From Rhodoplanes serenus (GTDB lineage: Bacteria > Pseudomonadota > Alphaproteobacteria > Rhizobiales > Xanthobacteraceae), in NCBI GenBank assembly GCA_945861855.1, contig CAMAWG010000009.1, positions 1-54,891 on the forward strand: DNA of 54,891 nt, written 5' to 3'. The translations under genes were made by a program, and so were the position numbers. The notes beneath the pieces are model-generated. The model saw only the letters and a program-made list of their open reading frames with translations, was not told the DNA's origin and ran no database searches. Each line of letters opens with the position of its first letter. Position 1 is the stretch's first letter. Positions 32,596-40,632 of this stretch are shown in pieces.

Positions 32596-33624
32596 ATGTT
32601 CAAGACGCGAAACATGCTGCTTACGACAATGGGCGTCGCACTCGCCGGCGGAATGCTGGCGGCGCTGCTGGCCCCGGCTCCGGCCGTTGCGCAGGCCCCC
32701 ATCGTGATGAAGCTGTCGACGGCGACGCTCAACGACACGCAGCACGAATACTTCAAGCGTTTCGCGGCCGCGGTCGAAAAGGATTCCGGCGGCCGCATCA
32801 AGGGCGAGGTCTATCCGGCGAGCCAACTCGGCCCGATCCCGCGGCAGATCGAAGGCGTGCAGTTCGGGTCGATCCAAGGCTGGATGGGCCCGCCGGAATT
32901 TTTGGTCGGCATTGACGTCCGCTTTGAGGTCCTAAGCGCGCCCGGGCTGTTCTCCAACTATGCCCAATACGAGCGCGTCATGGGCGATCCGGTGGTGCAG
33001 AAGATGCTGTTCGATCTGGGCGCGGCCAAGGGCCTGGAAGGCATGGGCCTCGTGCCGATCGGGCCGTCGTCGATTGTGATGCGCAAGGAGGTCAAGACCC
33101 TCGCCGACCTGAAGGGTTCGAAGATCCGTGTGCTCGCCTCGCCGTTTCAGCTTGAACTGATCCGCCGCATGGACGCCTCGCCGGTGGCGATGACCCTGGC
33201 CGACGTGCTGCCGGGAATTCAGCAGGGCGCGATCGACGGCGCGCTCGGCGTCATCACGGTGTGGACGCCGTTCCAATATCAGGACGCGGCGAAATACGTG
33301 ATGGAGAACGACCAGCCCTACGTGAGTTCGATCGTCGTGCTTAGCAAGCGCTGGATGGCGACGCTGCCGCCGGACCTGCAGAAGATCGTGCGCGACAACG
33401 CCGCCAAGACCTCCAAGGAAATCCTGCCATTCGTGACGGAGTTCTTCGCGCGGCAGACGGCGGTCTGGAAGAGCAAGGGCGGGGTGATGGTTTCGCCGCC
33501 GGCGGCGGAGAAGGCCGCGATGCTGGCGAAGGTCTCCACCATCGCCAACGATCTGTCGAAGGACAAGCCGGAGCTGGCCGCCGCGGTGAAGGTGGCGTTC
33601 GACTCGGCCGCCCGCAACAAATAG
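32596..33624 (+). CDS. dctP: TRAP transporter substrate-binding protein DctP
   Basis: This 342-residue periplasmic protein has a Sec signal peptide (basic start MFKTRN, hydrophobic core, cleavage after AVAQA). The start at 32596 is preferred over ATG 32578 because the sequence GGGGAGGTTGAGG lies directly ahead of it. The mature part has the DctP pattern, with an N-terminal VMKLSTATLNDTQHEY, a conserved LKGSKIRVLASP segment containing the ligand-binding arginine, and a long C-terminal helix. It captures an organic acid and hands it to the DctQM permease encoded next. The ligand is not readable. Confidence 0.9.
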   Translation: MFKTRNMLLTTMGVALAGGMLAALLAPAPAVAQAPIVMKLSTATLNDTQHEYFKRFAAAVEKDSGGRIKGEVYPASQLGPIPRQIEGVQFGSIQGWMGPPEFLVGIDVRFEVLSAPGLFSNYAQYERVMGDPVVQKMLFDLGAAKGLEGMGLVPIGPSSIVMRKEVKTLADLKGSKIRVLASPFQLELIRRMDASPVAMTLADVLPGIQQGAIDGALGVITVWTPFQYQDAAKYVMENDQPYVSSIVVLSKRWMATLPPDLQKIVRDNAAKTSKEILPFVTEFFARQTAVWKSKGGVMVSPPAAEKAAMLAKVSTIANDLSKDKPELAAAVKVAFDSAARNK

Positions 33625-33723
33625 CGGGGCCGTGGCCGGCCGCCGGTGCCATCGCGGTTCGATGCATCGGCGGCGGGGCGGCTGCGAGGTTCGACAAGGG
33701 GGCGCGGCGAGGGTGATTTGGGA

Positions 33724-34227
33724 ATGACCGATCTCGTGTTGGGGGGCGTGCGAGCCTTCGTCAACCTGCTCCGCATCGTCGCGGGCGTGTTGCTTCTCCT
33801 GAGCGTCACGCTCAACTTCGTCAATGTTGTCGCCCGCTACTTCTTCAACGCCTCCTTCCACTGGGCGGAGGAGTCGATGTTGTTTCTGATGGTCGGCTGC
33901 GTGTTTCTCGGCAACGGCGTGGTGTCCTGGACCGGCCGGCAGATCCGGATGGACGTGATCGTCGGCATGATGCCGCCGAGGATCCGCGATGCGCTCAATC
34001 TCGCCGCCGAACTCGTCTTTGTAGCGACCGCGCTGACCATCGTGTATTACGCCTCGCCGGTGATCCGCGATCTCTACTCCTTCGACCAGCGCAGCCAGTC
34101 GGCGGAAATCCCCATGTACATCCCGCAATCCCTGGTTCCCATCGGCCTGTCGATCATGGCGTTCCTGGTGGTGGTGCGGCTCATCACCGGCGGCGAGCCG
34201 GACACATCCGGCAAGTCGGGTCACTGA
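33724..34227 (+). CDS. dctQ: TRAP transporter small permease DctQ
   Basis: This 167-residue inner-membrane protein has four predicted helices (about residues 12-34, 46-64, 86-108 and 133-153). It carries the DctQ signature VVARYFFNASFHWAEE between helices one and two. The ATG at 33724 follows a GGGTGATTTGGGA stretch; earlier starts give a non-hydrophobic Arg-rich extension and are rejected. It bridges the binding protein to DctM and lies 28 bases ahead of it. Confidence 0.9.
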   Translation: MTDLVLGGVRAFVNLLRIVAGVLLLLSVTLNFVNVVARYFFNASFHWAEESMLFLMVGCVFLGNGVVSWTGRQIRMDVIVGMMPPRIRDALNLAAELVFVATALTIVYYASPVIRDLYSFDQRSQSAEIPMYIPQSLVPIGLSIMAFLVVVRLITGGEPDTSGKSGH

Positions 34228-34255
34228 CCGGCGCAATACTTCCGAGAAAGCTTCC

Positions 34256-35530
34256 ATGTCGGCGGTTCTGGCCTATTTCGTCCTGCCTGCGGTCCTCCTC
34301 ATTCTGGGGCTGCCGATCTTTCTCGTGCTGCTGGTGACGTGTCTCGTCGTCATTCTGTTCGTCGCCAGCGTGCCGCCCGAAGCGGTGCAGACCTTCCTGT
34401 TCAGCGGCCTCGACAATTTTCCGCTGCTGGCGGTGCCGTTCTTCGTATTGGCTGGCGAGATCATGGCGCAGGGCGGCATCGCCCGCCGGGTGGTGGTCTG
34501 GGTGATGTCGCTGATCGGCGGCGTGCGCGGCTCGCTCGCGGTCACCACGGTCGCGGCCTCCGAACTGTTCGGCGCGATGGCGCACACCGCCGTCGGCACG
34601 GTGGTCGCCGTCGGCCGCATGATCTACCCGTCGCTGCGGGAGGGCGGCTACAACGAGCGCTTCTCGGTCGGCCTGATCGCGTCGTCCGGCGCCATCGCCG
34701 TGGTGATCCCGCCGTCGATCGCGATGATCCTCTACTCGCTCTCGGCGCAGCAGTCGGCGATCGCGCTGTTCACCGCCGGCATCCTGCCGAGCCTGCTGAT
34801 CGGGCTGGTCGATGCGGCCTATGTGATGATCTATGCCCGCATCAAGATGGTGCCGCTGACGTCGAAGGCGCGCTGGGTGACGATCTGGAGCACCACCAAG
34901 GATGCAGGCTGGTCGATCGGCACGGTGGTGGTGATTTTCGGCGGCATCTACGGCGGCATCTTCACGCCGACCGAGGCCGCGGGCGTCGCCGTCATCTATT
35001 CGCTGTTCGTCACCATGGTGGTGCACCGCGAGGTGGACTTTCCGCAGCTCTGGCGGATCGTGCAGAGTTCCGTGTATCTGATCTCGCAGATCCTGATGAT
35101 CGTCACCGCCGCGGGCCTCTACTCGTGGCTGCTGACCACCAGCGGCATTCCGCAGCACATCGTCGCCGAGATCCATGCGATGCAGATGCCGGCCTGGGCG
35201 CTGCTGCTGGCGATCAATATCGTGCTGCTGATCATGGGCAGCTTCCTGGAGCCGCCGGCGGCGATCCTGATCCTGACGCCGCTTATGCTGCCGCTGGTGC
35301 AGTCGGTCGGCGTGGACCCGATCCACTTCGGAATCATCATGGCGGTCAACCTGAGCCTCGGCATGTACGCGCCGCCGTTCGGGTTGAACCTGTTCGCCAC
35401 CCAGGCGGTGTTCCAGACGCCGCTCGGCAACATTTATCGCGGCGTGCTGCCGTTCCTGGCGATCAATTTCGTCACGCTGATGGTCATCACCTACGTCCCG
35501 GCGATCTCGATGGTGCTGCTCGGCAAGTAG
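34256..35530 (+). CDS. dctM: TRAP transporter large permease DctM
   Basis: This 424-residue, about twelve-helix ion-coupled permease is the transport channel of the tripartite system. The family glycine/proline motifs are visible, for example SSGAIAVVIPPSIAMILYS and the FGGIYGGIFTPTEAAGVAVIY segment. The gene directly follows dctQ. With dctP and dctQ it gives a complete TRAP system, which probably imports the acid substrate of the downstream catabolic genes. Confidence 0.92.
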   Translation: MSAVLAYFVLPAVLLILGLPIFLVLLVTCLVVILFVASVPPEAVQTFLFSGLDNFPLLAVPFFVLAGEIMAQGGIARRVVVWVMSLIGGVRGSLAVTTVAASELFGAMAHTAVGTVVAVGRMIYPSLREGGYNERFSVGLIASSGAIAVVIPPSIAMILYSLSAQQSAIALFTAGILPSLLIGLVDAAYVMIYARIKMVPLTSKARWVTIWSTTKDAGWSIGTVVVIFGGIYGGIFTPTEAAGVAVIYSLFVTMVVHREVDFPQLWRIVQSSVYLISQILMIVTAAGLYSWLLTTSGIPQHIVAEIHAMQMPAWALLLAINIVLLIMGSFLEPPAAILILTPLMLPLVQSVGVDPIHFGIIMAVNLSLGMYAPPFGLNLFATQAVFQTPLGNIYRGVLPFLAINFVTLMVITYVPAISMVLLGK

Positions 35531-35542
35531 ACTTTCGTTTTG

Positions 35543-35627
35543 GTATGATCTTGTCCGACCTTCCTTCGCCCGCCGAAGCGGGCTTCGCGAAGGCGGGAAA
35601 CCGGTTCACACTTTTCGGGATCATGCT
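35543..35627. repeat. Rhizobial-type mosaic palindromic repeat
   Basis: The ends GTATGATCTTGTCCGA and CTTTTCGGGATCATGC are imperfect inverted repeats, and an internal ACCGGTTCACACTTTTCGG word is typical of a repeat abundant in rhizobial genomes. A second palindrome (CGCCCGCCGAAGCGGG / CTTCGCGAAGGCGGG) is inserted in the middle, giving a mosaic of two repeat types. It lies between dctM and the RidA gene. Confidence 0.6.
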
Positions 35628-35726
35628 CAGCCCAGCGCGGGGCGCGGAGCGGCATTCGCCACATTCATTGCGGGTGCGCGCCGATATGCGCCATGATGCG
35701 GCCCACGGTTGAGCCCCGGGAATACC

Positions 35727-36113
35727 ATGCGCCGCAGCATCTACATCGACGAATTCGCGCACAAGAGCCCGATCCCCAACGCCTCTCGCATCGGCAACAT
35801 CATCGTGTCGGGCCTAATTCGCGGCGTCGATCCGGCGACCCAGGCGTTTCCGCCGACGGTCGAGCAGCAGTGCGCCTTCATGTTCGCGAATGTGCGCCGC
35901 TGCGTCGAGGTTGGCGGCGCCAGGGTCGAGGACATCGTCAAGGTGACGTTCTGGATGAAGGAATTGCAGCGCAAGCCCGTCAATGACGAATGGGTGAAAA
36001 TGTTTCCCGACCCGGCCTCGCGCCCGGCGCGCCAGATCATGGAGGTGCCGATGGAGCCGGAGGTGCTGGTGGAGTGCGACTTCATGGCCGTGATCGAGGA
36101 GTCCAAGCCATGA
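35727..36113 (+). CDS. RidA/YjgF/RutC-family protein
   Basis: This 128-residue protein starts at MRRSIYIDEF. It has the family pattern of N-terminal ASRIGNIIVSGLI, the central VGGARVEDIVKVTFWM and the end ARQIMEVPMEPEVLVECDFMAVIE. RidA proteins hydrolyse reactive enamines/imines, and RutC acts on aminoacrylate derivatives. The substrate-binding arginine region is present as SRPARQIMEV. Its stop overlaps the start of a luciferase-like monooxygenase by 4 bases (ATGA), so the two are produced together. Confidence 0.85.
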   Translation: MRRSIYIDEFAHKSPIPNASRIGNIIVSGLIRGVDPATQAFPPTVEQQCAFMFANVRRCVEVGGARVEDIVKVTFWMKELQRKPVNDEWVKMFPDPASRPARQIMEVPMEPEVLVECDFMAVIEESKP

Positions 36114-37090
36114 AGTTCGGCGTCACGCTATCCAACCGCGGCGTGCTGGTGGGGCTGACCACGACGCGCGATCTGCTCAAGCTCGCCGACGCGGTCGAAG
36201 CCTCGCCGACGATGGATTCGGTCTGGTGCGGCGACGCGCTGTTCGTCAACCGGCGGCTCGATGCGCTCACGCTCCTCGCGGCGGTCGCTGGCCGCACCGA
36301 GCGGGTGCTGCTGGGGCCGGCCTGCATGGGCTCGTTCGGGCTCCGCGATCCGATGGTGTTCGCCTACGAATGGGCCTCGCTCGACGTGATCTCGAACGGC
36401 CGGACGCGGCTTGTCGCCTGCGCCGGCGGCGGCGCGGGGCCGCTGTGGGAGGCGGAATCGGCGGCGATGGGCATCGCGCCCGACGACCGGCGCAAGCACA
36501 TGGTCGAGAACATGCACGTGCTCCGCCATCTCTGGACCAGGGACAACGAGCCGTTCGAGGGCAAGTTCGTCAAGTTCTCCAACATCACGCTGGAGCCGAA
36601 GCCCATCCAGAATCCTTGCCCGATCTGGCTTGCGACCAACGCCGAGCGGCTGTCGTCGGGGCAGGCGGATTCCGGCGGCTCGGAGTTCGCGCTGACCCGC
36701 GTGGGGAAGATCGCCGACGGCTGGATGACCCACTCGGTGAGCCCGGAGGGTTTCCGGAAATCCTGGGATTTCATCTTGAATGTGGGTCGCGGCGAGGGCC
36801 GCGACATGTCGCGCTTCGATCACGTGCTGTACCACCACATCAACGTAAACGAAGACAAGGACGTGGGCCTGGCGGACTCCAAGAAATTCCTCGATCTGTA
36901 CTACACCGCCAACTATTCCAAGGAACGCCTGGAGGCGTGGCTGACCTACGGCTCGCCGCGCGACTGCATCGAGCAGCTCAAGAAATACAAGGACAGCGGC
37001 TGCAACCGCGTCACCTTCCGGATTTCGACCATGGGCGATCCGATGGCGCAGCTCAGGCGCGTCACGGAAGAGGTGCTGCCGTTCGTGTGA
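36110..37090 (+). CDS. LLM-class (luciferase-like) flavin-dependent oxidoreductase
   Basis: This 326-residue protein belongs to the bacterial-luciferase-like TIM-barrel family, using FMN or F420. It begins MKFGVTLSNRG and has typical segments LLGPACMGSFGLRDPMVFAYEWASLD (bound region, residues about 66-91) and LEPKPIQNPCPIWLATNA. Members are monooxygenases or reductases acting on aliphatic or ring substrates. The partner reductase is not adjacent. Coupling to a RidA-family gene recalls the RutA/RutC pairing of uracil breakdown, but sequence alone does not show that substrate. Confidence 0.85.
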   Translation: MKFGVTLSNRGVLVGLTTTRDLLKLADAVEASPTMDSVWCGDALFVNRRLDALTLLAAVAGRTERVLLGPACMGSFGLRDPMVFAYEWASLDVISNGRTRLVACAGGGAGPLWEAESAAMGIAPDDRRKHMVENMHVLRHLWTRDNEPFEGKFVKFSNITLEPKPIQNPCPIWLATNAERLSSGQADSGGSEFALTRVGKIADGWMTHSVSPEGFRKSWDFILNVGRGEGRDMSRFDHVLYHHINVNEDKDVGLADSKKFLDLYYTANYSKERLEAWLTYGSPRDCIEQLKKYKDSGCNRVTFRISTMGDPMAQLRRVTEEVLPFV

Positions 37091-37099
37091 TGCAGGATC

Positions 37100-37127
37100 G
37101 TCATGCCCTGCTTTCGCGGGGCATGAC
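37100..37127. repeat. Short stem-loop repeat GTCATGCCC...GGGCATGAC
   Basis: A 9-base perfect inverted repeat, GTCATGCCC (37100-37108) with GGGCATGAC (37119-37127), encloses TGCTTTCGCG. It lies 10 bases after the luciferase-like gene and has the same CTTTCGCGGGG core as the repeat embedded in the CoA ligase at 2055-2082. It could act as an mRNA-stabilising stem. Confidence 0.6.
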
Positions 37128-37212
37128 AGGCGGAGTGCGTGCGATGCGCAAATAGCGGGACACACGGTGCGTTTCCTTTGCTAGTGTCCCGGCCGTCTAG
37201 GGAACGCAAAAC

Positions 37213-38451
37213 GTGGCAGCGTCACAGCCGACTGAAAAATCCGGACCGCTCGCGGGCGTGCGGGTGCTCGACCTCACTTCGGTTGTGCTCGGGCCCTATG
37301 CGACGCAGATGCTCGGCGACCTCGGTGCGGATATCATCAAGATCGAGCCGCCGGAGGGCGACACCACGCGCTACACCGGGCCGCGGGTGAGCCGCGACAT
37401 GGCCTCGCTGTTCATGGGGGTCAACCGCAACAAGCGCAGCATCGTGCTGGACCTGAAAACGCCGGCGGCGCGCGAGGCGCTGCTGCGACTGGTGGATCGG
37501 GCCGACGTGTTTGTGCACAACATCCGGCCGCAGAAGCTCGAGCCACTGGGACTCGGTTCGGACACGCTCACCAAGCGCAACCCCAGGCTGATCTACGCCG
37601 GCATCCACGGCTGGCGCGAGGACGGCCCCTACAGCGGGCGGCCGGCCTACGACGACATCATCCAGGGGCTCTGCGGCGTCGCGAGCCTGATGGATCAGTT
37701 GACCGGCGAGCCGCGCTATGCGCCGACCATCCTCTGCGACAAGACCAGCGGGCTGGTCGCGGCGCAGGCCATTCTCGCGGCGCTTTACTACCGCGAGAAG
37801 ACCGGCCGCGGCCAGTTCGTCGAAATCCCGATGTTCGAGACCATGGTGGCCTTCATCATGGTCGAGCATCTGCATGGCCTGGGGTTCAATCCGCCGCAGG
37901 GCGAGCCCGGCTACGCGCGCGTGCTGGCGCCGTGGCGTCGGCCCTACCGCACCGCGGACGGCTATCTCTGCATGCTGGCCTACACCGACGCGCAGTGGCG
38001 GCGGTTCTGGGCCGAGGTCGGCAAGCCGGAGATGATGGCGGACCCGCGCTTCGTCGACATGGGGGCGCGGAGCCGCAACATCGACGAGGTCTATCGGCTG
38101 GCCGGCGAGCAACTGACGAGCCGCCCGACCGCCGCGTGGATCGAGACCTTCGACACGCTGGAAATCCCGGCCGGCCCGGTGAAGTCGCTCCGCGAGGTGA
38201 TGGACGATCCGCACCTGGCCGAGATCGGGTTCTTCAAGCACATGCAGCACCCGACCGAGGGCGAACTGGTGATGCCGGACGTGCCGGTGCAGTTTGCGGG
38301 CTCGCCGGCCGCGATCGACCGGCTGCCGCCGCGGCTGGGCGAGCACGGCCGCGAGATCCTGCATGAGATCGGCATGCGGGCGGACGAGATCGAGGCGCTT
38401 GCGGCGGGCGGCGGCGTCGTGCTGCCGGGCGGAAAAGAAAAGGTGGCGTGA
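37213..38451 (+). CDS. CaiB/BaiF-type (class III) CoA transferase
   Basis: This 412-residue family III CoA transferase moves CoA between carboxylic acids through an aspartyl anhydride. It starts with GTG at 37213. The N-terminal AGVRVLDLTSVVLGPYATQ and LGADIIKIEPPEGD are diagnostic, and the catalytic aspartate lies in the GVASLMDQLTGEPRY segment. Most of the family has one domain knotted with a second subunit. It probably activates the ring acid used by the BadH/BadI-like enzymes downstream, replacing the CoA ligase seen in the known cyclohexanecarboxylate pathway. Its last base is shared with the start of the MaoC-fold gene. Confidence 0.88.
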   Translation: MAASQPTEKSGPLAGVRVLDLTSVVLGPYATQMLGDLGADIIKIEPPEGDTTRYTGPRVSRDMASLFMGVNRNKRSIVLDLKTPAAREALLRLVDRADVFVHNIRPQKLEPLGLGSDTLTKRNPRLIYAGIHGWREDGPYSGRPAYDDIIQGLCGVASLMDQLTGEPRYAPTILCDKTSGLVAAQAILAALYYREKTGRGQFVEIPMFETMVAFIMVEHLHGLGFNPPQGEPGYARVLAPWRRPYRTADGYLCMLAYTDAQWRRFWAEVGKPEMMADPRFVDMGARSRNIDEVYRLAGEQLTSRPTAAWIETFDTLEIPAGPVKSLREVMDDPHLAEIGFFKHMQHPTEGELVMPDVPVQFAGSPAAIDRLPPRLGEHGREILHEIGMRADEIEALAAGGGVVLPGGKEKVA

Positions 38452-38921
38452 TGGCGGAAGAGATGCAGACGCTGGGCCTGGGCTTCACCTGGGAGCAGCT
38501 TTCGGTCGGGCAGAAGTTCCGCACGCTCAACCGCACCCTCACCGAAGCCGACCTGATGATGTTCGTCGGCGTCACCGGCATGGTGGAGGTGATCTTCACC
38601 GACCACACCTTCGGCGCCGAGAAGGGGACGATCCAGGGCCGCTTCGTGCCGGCGGCGCTGACCTACAGCCTGATCGAAGGGCTTTTGTGCCAGACCATGA
38701 TCCAGGGCACGGGCCTCGCCATGCTCGAACTGCACAAGAAGGTGCTGGCGCCGGTGCGCATCGGCGACACCGTGCATGCGGAGGTCGAGGTGATGTCGGT
38801 GCGGCCGACCTCCAAGGGCAACCGCGCCATCGTGGCGTCGAAGATCGACGTGAAAAACCAGAAGGGCGAGGTGGTCATTACCTACGAGGCCACGCGGATG
38901 CTGGCGGGCAAGTCGAAGTGA
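38451..38921 (+). CDS. MaoC/hot-dog-fold protein lacking the usual catalytic residues
   Basis: This 156-residue protein looks like a MaoC-type (R)-enoyl-CoA hydratase, with the TEADLMMFVGVTG motif, IQGRFVPAALTYSLIEGL and a C-terminal strand GEVVITYEATRMLAG. At the active site, where family members have Gly-Asp-x-Asn-x-x-His, this one reads GMVEVIF (residues 43-49). The catalytic Asp and His are Met44 and Phe49, and the following AHG motif is VPA. A hydratase of the usual mechanism is therefore unlikely. Thioesterase, binding or structural roles are possible. It is coupled to the CoA transferase by a one-base overlap. Confidence 0.78.
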   Translation: MAEEMQTLGLGFTWEQLSVGQKFRTLNRTLTEADLMMFVGVTGMVEVIFTDHTFGAEKGTIQGRFVPAALTYSLIEGLLCQTMIQGTGLAMLELHKKVLAPVRIGDTVHAEVEVMSVRPTSKGNRAIVASKIDVKNQKGEVVITYEATRMLAGKSK

Positions 38922-38953
38922 TCGGAATGTATCATTCGATCTCTGCAATCCAT

Positions 38954-39045
38954 GACCCCCACCACATTCCTCCCCCTTTCAGGGGGAGGACGACCGTGCG
39001 GCAAGTCCTCCCTCCCCCTGAAAGGGAGAGGGTCGGGGTGGGGGT
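38954..39045. repeat. Intergenic palindrome CCTCCCCCTTTCAGGGGGAGG type
   Basis: The outer arms GACCCCCACC (38954 on) and GGTGGGGGTC (to 39045) are complementary. Each arm also holds its own short stem, CTCCCCCTTTCAGGGGGAG and CTCCCCCTGAAAGGGAGAG. It fills the gap between the MaoC-fold gene and the BadH-like gene and would be transcribed within the operon. Confidence 0.75.
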
Positions 39046-39069
39046 CGTCGATCTGGCACGGAGATTTTG

Positions 39070-39834
39070 ATGCGTGGATTGAAAGACAAGACGGTCCTGC
39101 TGACTGGCGGCGCCAATGGAATCGGTGCGGCGATCGCGAAGCGTCTGGCGGAGGAGGGCTGCGTCGTCGGCATCCTCGATCTCGATGCGGCGGGGGCTGA
39201 GAAGGTCGCGGGCGAGATCAAGGCGGCGGGCGGCAAGGCGAGTTCTTACGCCACGGACATTTCCGACTACGACGCGGTGAAGCGCGCGGTCGAGAGCTTT
39301 GAGGCGGCGTCGGGGCCGGTCGCGTTCCTGGTGAACAACGCCGGCTGGGATCGGGCGGCGAATTTCCTCGATACCACACCGGATTTCTGGAAAAAGATCG
39401 TCGCGATCAATCTCTATGGCCCGCTGAACGTGAGCCATGTGGTGATGAAGGGCATGGCTGCGCGCGGCTTCGGCCGTGTGGTGAACATCGCCTCCGACGC
39501 GGGGCGCGTCGGCTCATCCGGCGAGGCGGTCTATTCGGCCTGCAAGGGCGGCATGATCGCGTTCGGGAAGACCATGTCGCGGGAGCTTGTGAGCAAGGGC
39601 ATCATCATCAACACGCTCTGCCCGGGACCGACCGACACCGCGATCCTGCGGAGCTTCCTCGAAGGGCCGGACGGCGCCAGGATCGCCGAAGGCCTCAAGC
39701 GCGCGATTCCGATGCGGCGGCTCGGCGCGCCTGAGGATTATCCCGGCCTCGTCGCGTTCTTTCTTTCCGACGACGCCGTCTACATCACCGGCCAGACCAT
39801 CAGCGTCTCGGGCGGCCTCACCATGCACGGATGA
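39070..39834 (+). CDS. BadH-like SDR (2-hydroxycyclohexanecarboxyl-CoA dehydrogenase-like)
   Basis: This 254-residue classical SDR has intact motifs: TGGANGIG (12-19), NNAG (89-92), Ser142 and Tyr155-x-x-x-Lys159 (YSACK). The stretches NIASDAGRVGSSGEAVYSAC, CPGPTDTAIL and TGQTISVSGGLTMHG are very close to what I recall of Rhodopseudomonas palustris BadH, which oxidises 2-hydroxycyclohexanecarboxyl-CoA to the 2-keto form. The next gene is BadI-like, overlapping by 4 bases, which is the order expected for ring opening. Start ATG 39070 is used; TTG 39067 is an alternative. Substrate is inferred by similarity. Confidence 0.78.
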   Translation: MRGLKDKTVLLTGGANGIGAAIAKRLAEEGCVVGILDLDAAGAEKVAGEIKAAGGKASSYATDISDYDAVKRAVESFEAASGPVAFLVNNAGWDRAANFLDTTPDFWKKIVAINLYGPLNVSHVVMKGMAARGFGRVVNIASDAGRVGSSGEAVYSACKGGMIAFGKTMSRELVSKGIIINTLCPGPTDTAILRSFLEGPDGARIAEGLKRAIPMRRLGAPEDYPGLVAFFLSDDAVYITGQTISVSGGLTMHG

Positions 39835-40625
39835 AAACGATGGCGGATTACAAGGATATTCTGTTCGACGTGCGCGACGGCGTGGCGAAGATCACCATCA
39901 ATCGTCCGGAAAAGTACAACGCCTTCACCGCGGACACCTGCGAAGAATTGATCGACGCGTTCCGCCGCGCCGGCTGGGACAAGTCGGTGGCGGTGATCGT
40001 GCTGGGCAGCGTGGGCGACAAGGCATTCTGCACCGGCGCCGACCAGAGCGCGCACGAGGGCGCCTACGAGGGTCGCGGCACCATCGGCCTGCCGATCGAC
40101 GAGTTGCAGTCGCTCATTCGCGACGTGCCGAAGCCGGTGATCGCCCGGGTGCAGGGCTTCGCCATCGGCGGCGGTAACGTGCTGGCGACCTTGTGCGATC
40201 TGACCATCGCGTCGGAGAAGGCGGTGTTCGGGCAGGTCGGGCCGAAGGTCGGCTCGGTCGATCCGGGATTCGGCACGGCATATCTCGCTCGGCTCGTCGG
40301 TGAGAAGCGGGCGCGGGAAATCTGGTACCTCTGCCGCCGCTACACGGCGAAGGAGGCCTACGAGATGGGCATGGTCAACGCGGTGGTTCCGGCGGACAAG
40401 CTCGACGAAGAGGTCGACAAGTGGTGCGCGGAAATCTGCGACAAGAGCCCGACCGCCATCGCCATCGCCAAGCGATCGTTCAATGCCGACAGCGAGAATC
40501 TGCGCGCCGTCGGCGCGCTCGGCTTCGAGGCGCTGGCGCTGTTCTACGGCACCGAGGAATCGAAAGAGGGCGGGCGGGCGTTTCGTGAGAAGCGAAAGCC
40601 CGACTTCCGCAGCAAGAAGAAATAG
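39831..40625 (+). CDS. BadI-like ketocyclohexanecarboxyl-CoA hydrolase (MenB/BadI crotonase branch)
   Basis: This 264-residue crotonase-fold enzyme resembles R. palustris BadI, which hydrolyses 2-ketocyclohexanecarboxyl-CoA to pimeloyl-CoA. The diagnostic loop reads GPKVGSVDPGFGTAYLAR (138-155), with Asp144 as in BadI. MenB homologues have the alternative SFDGG form. Other family features are the oxyanion turns KAFCTGADQ and IGGGNVLAT and the end PTAIAIAKRSFN. The start overlaps the BadH-like stop by 4 bases (ATGA); an in-frame ATG at 39840 is the alternative. With the upstream SDR it forms a ring-cleavage pair. Confidence 0.8.
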   Translation: MKTMADYKDILFDVRDGVAKITINRPEKYNAFTADTCEELIDAFRRAGWDKSVAVIVLGSVGDKAFCTGADQSAHEGAYEGRGTIGLPIDELQSLIRDVPKPVIARVQGFAIGGGNVLATLCDLTIASEKAVFGQVGPKVGSVDPGFGTAYLARLVGEKRAREIWYLCRRYTAKEAYEMGMVNAVVPADKLDEEVDKWCAEICDKSPTAIAIAKRSFNADSENLRAVGALGFEALALFYGTEESKEGGRAFREKRKPDFRSKKK

Positions 40626-40632
40626 GAATGGC

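Noticed and set aside
29904-32801. A 965-codon open frame on the minus strand covering the HpaB-like gene
   Set aside because: Only its last 307 codons (the DapA-like protein) have coding character. The rest is the antisense of the HpaB-family gene, kept open by high GC.
39831-40625. MenB (naphthoate synthase) of menaquinone synthesis
   Set aside because: The active-site loop reads SVDPG as in BadI and not SFDGG, no other men genes are present, and a BadH-like gene directly precedes it.
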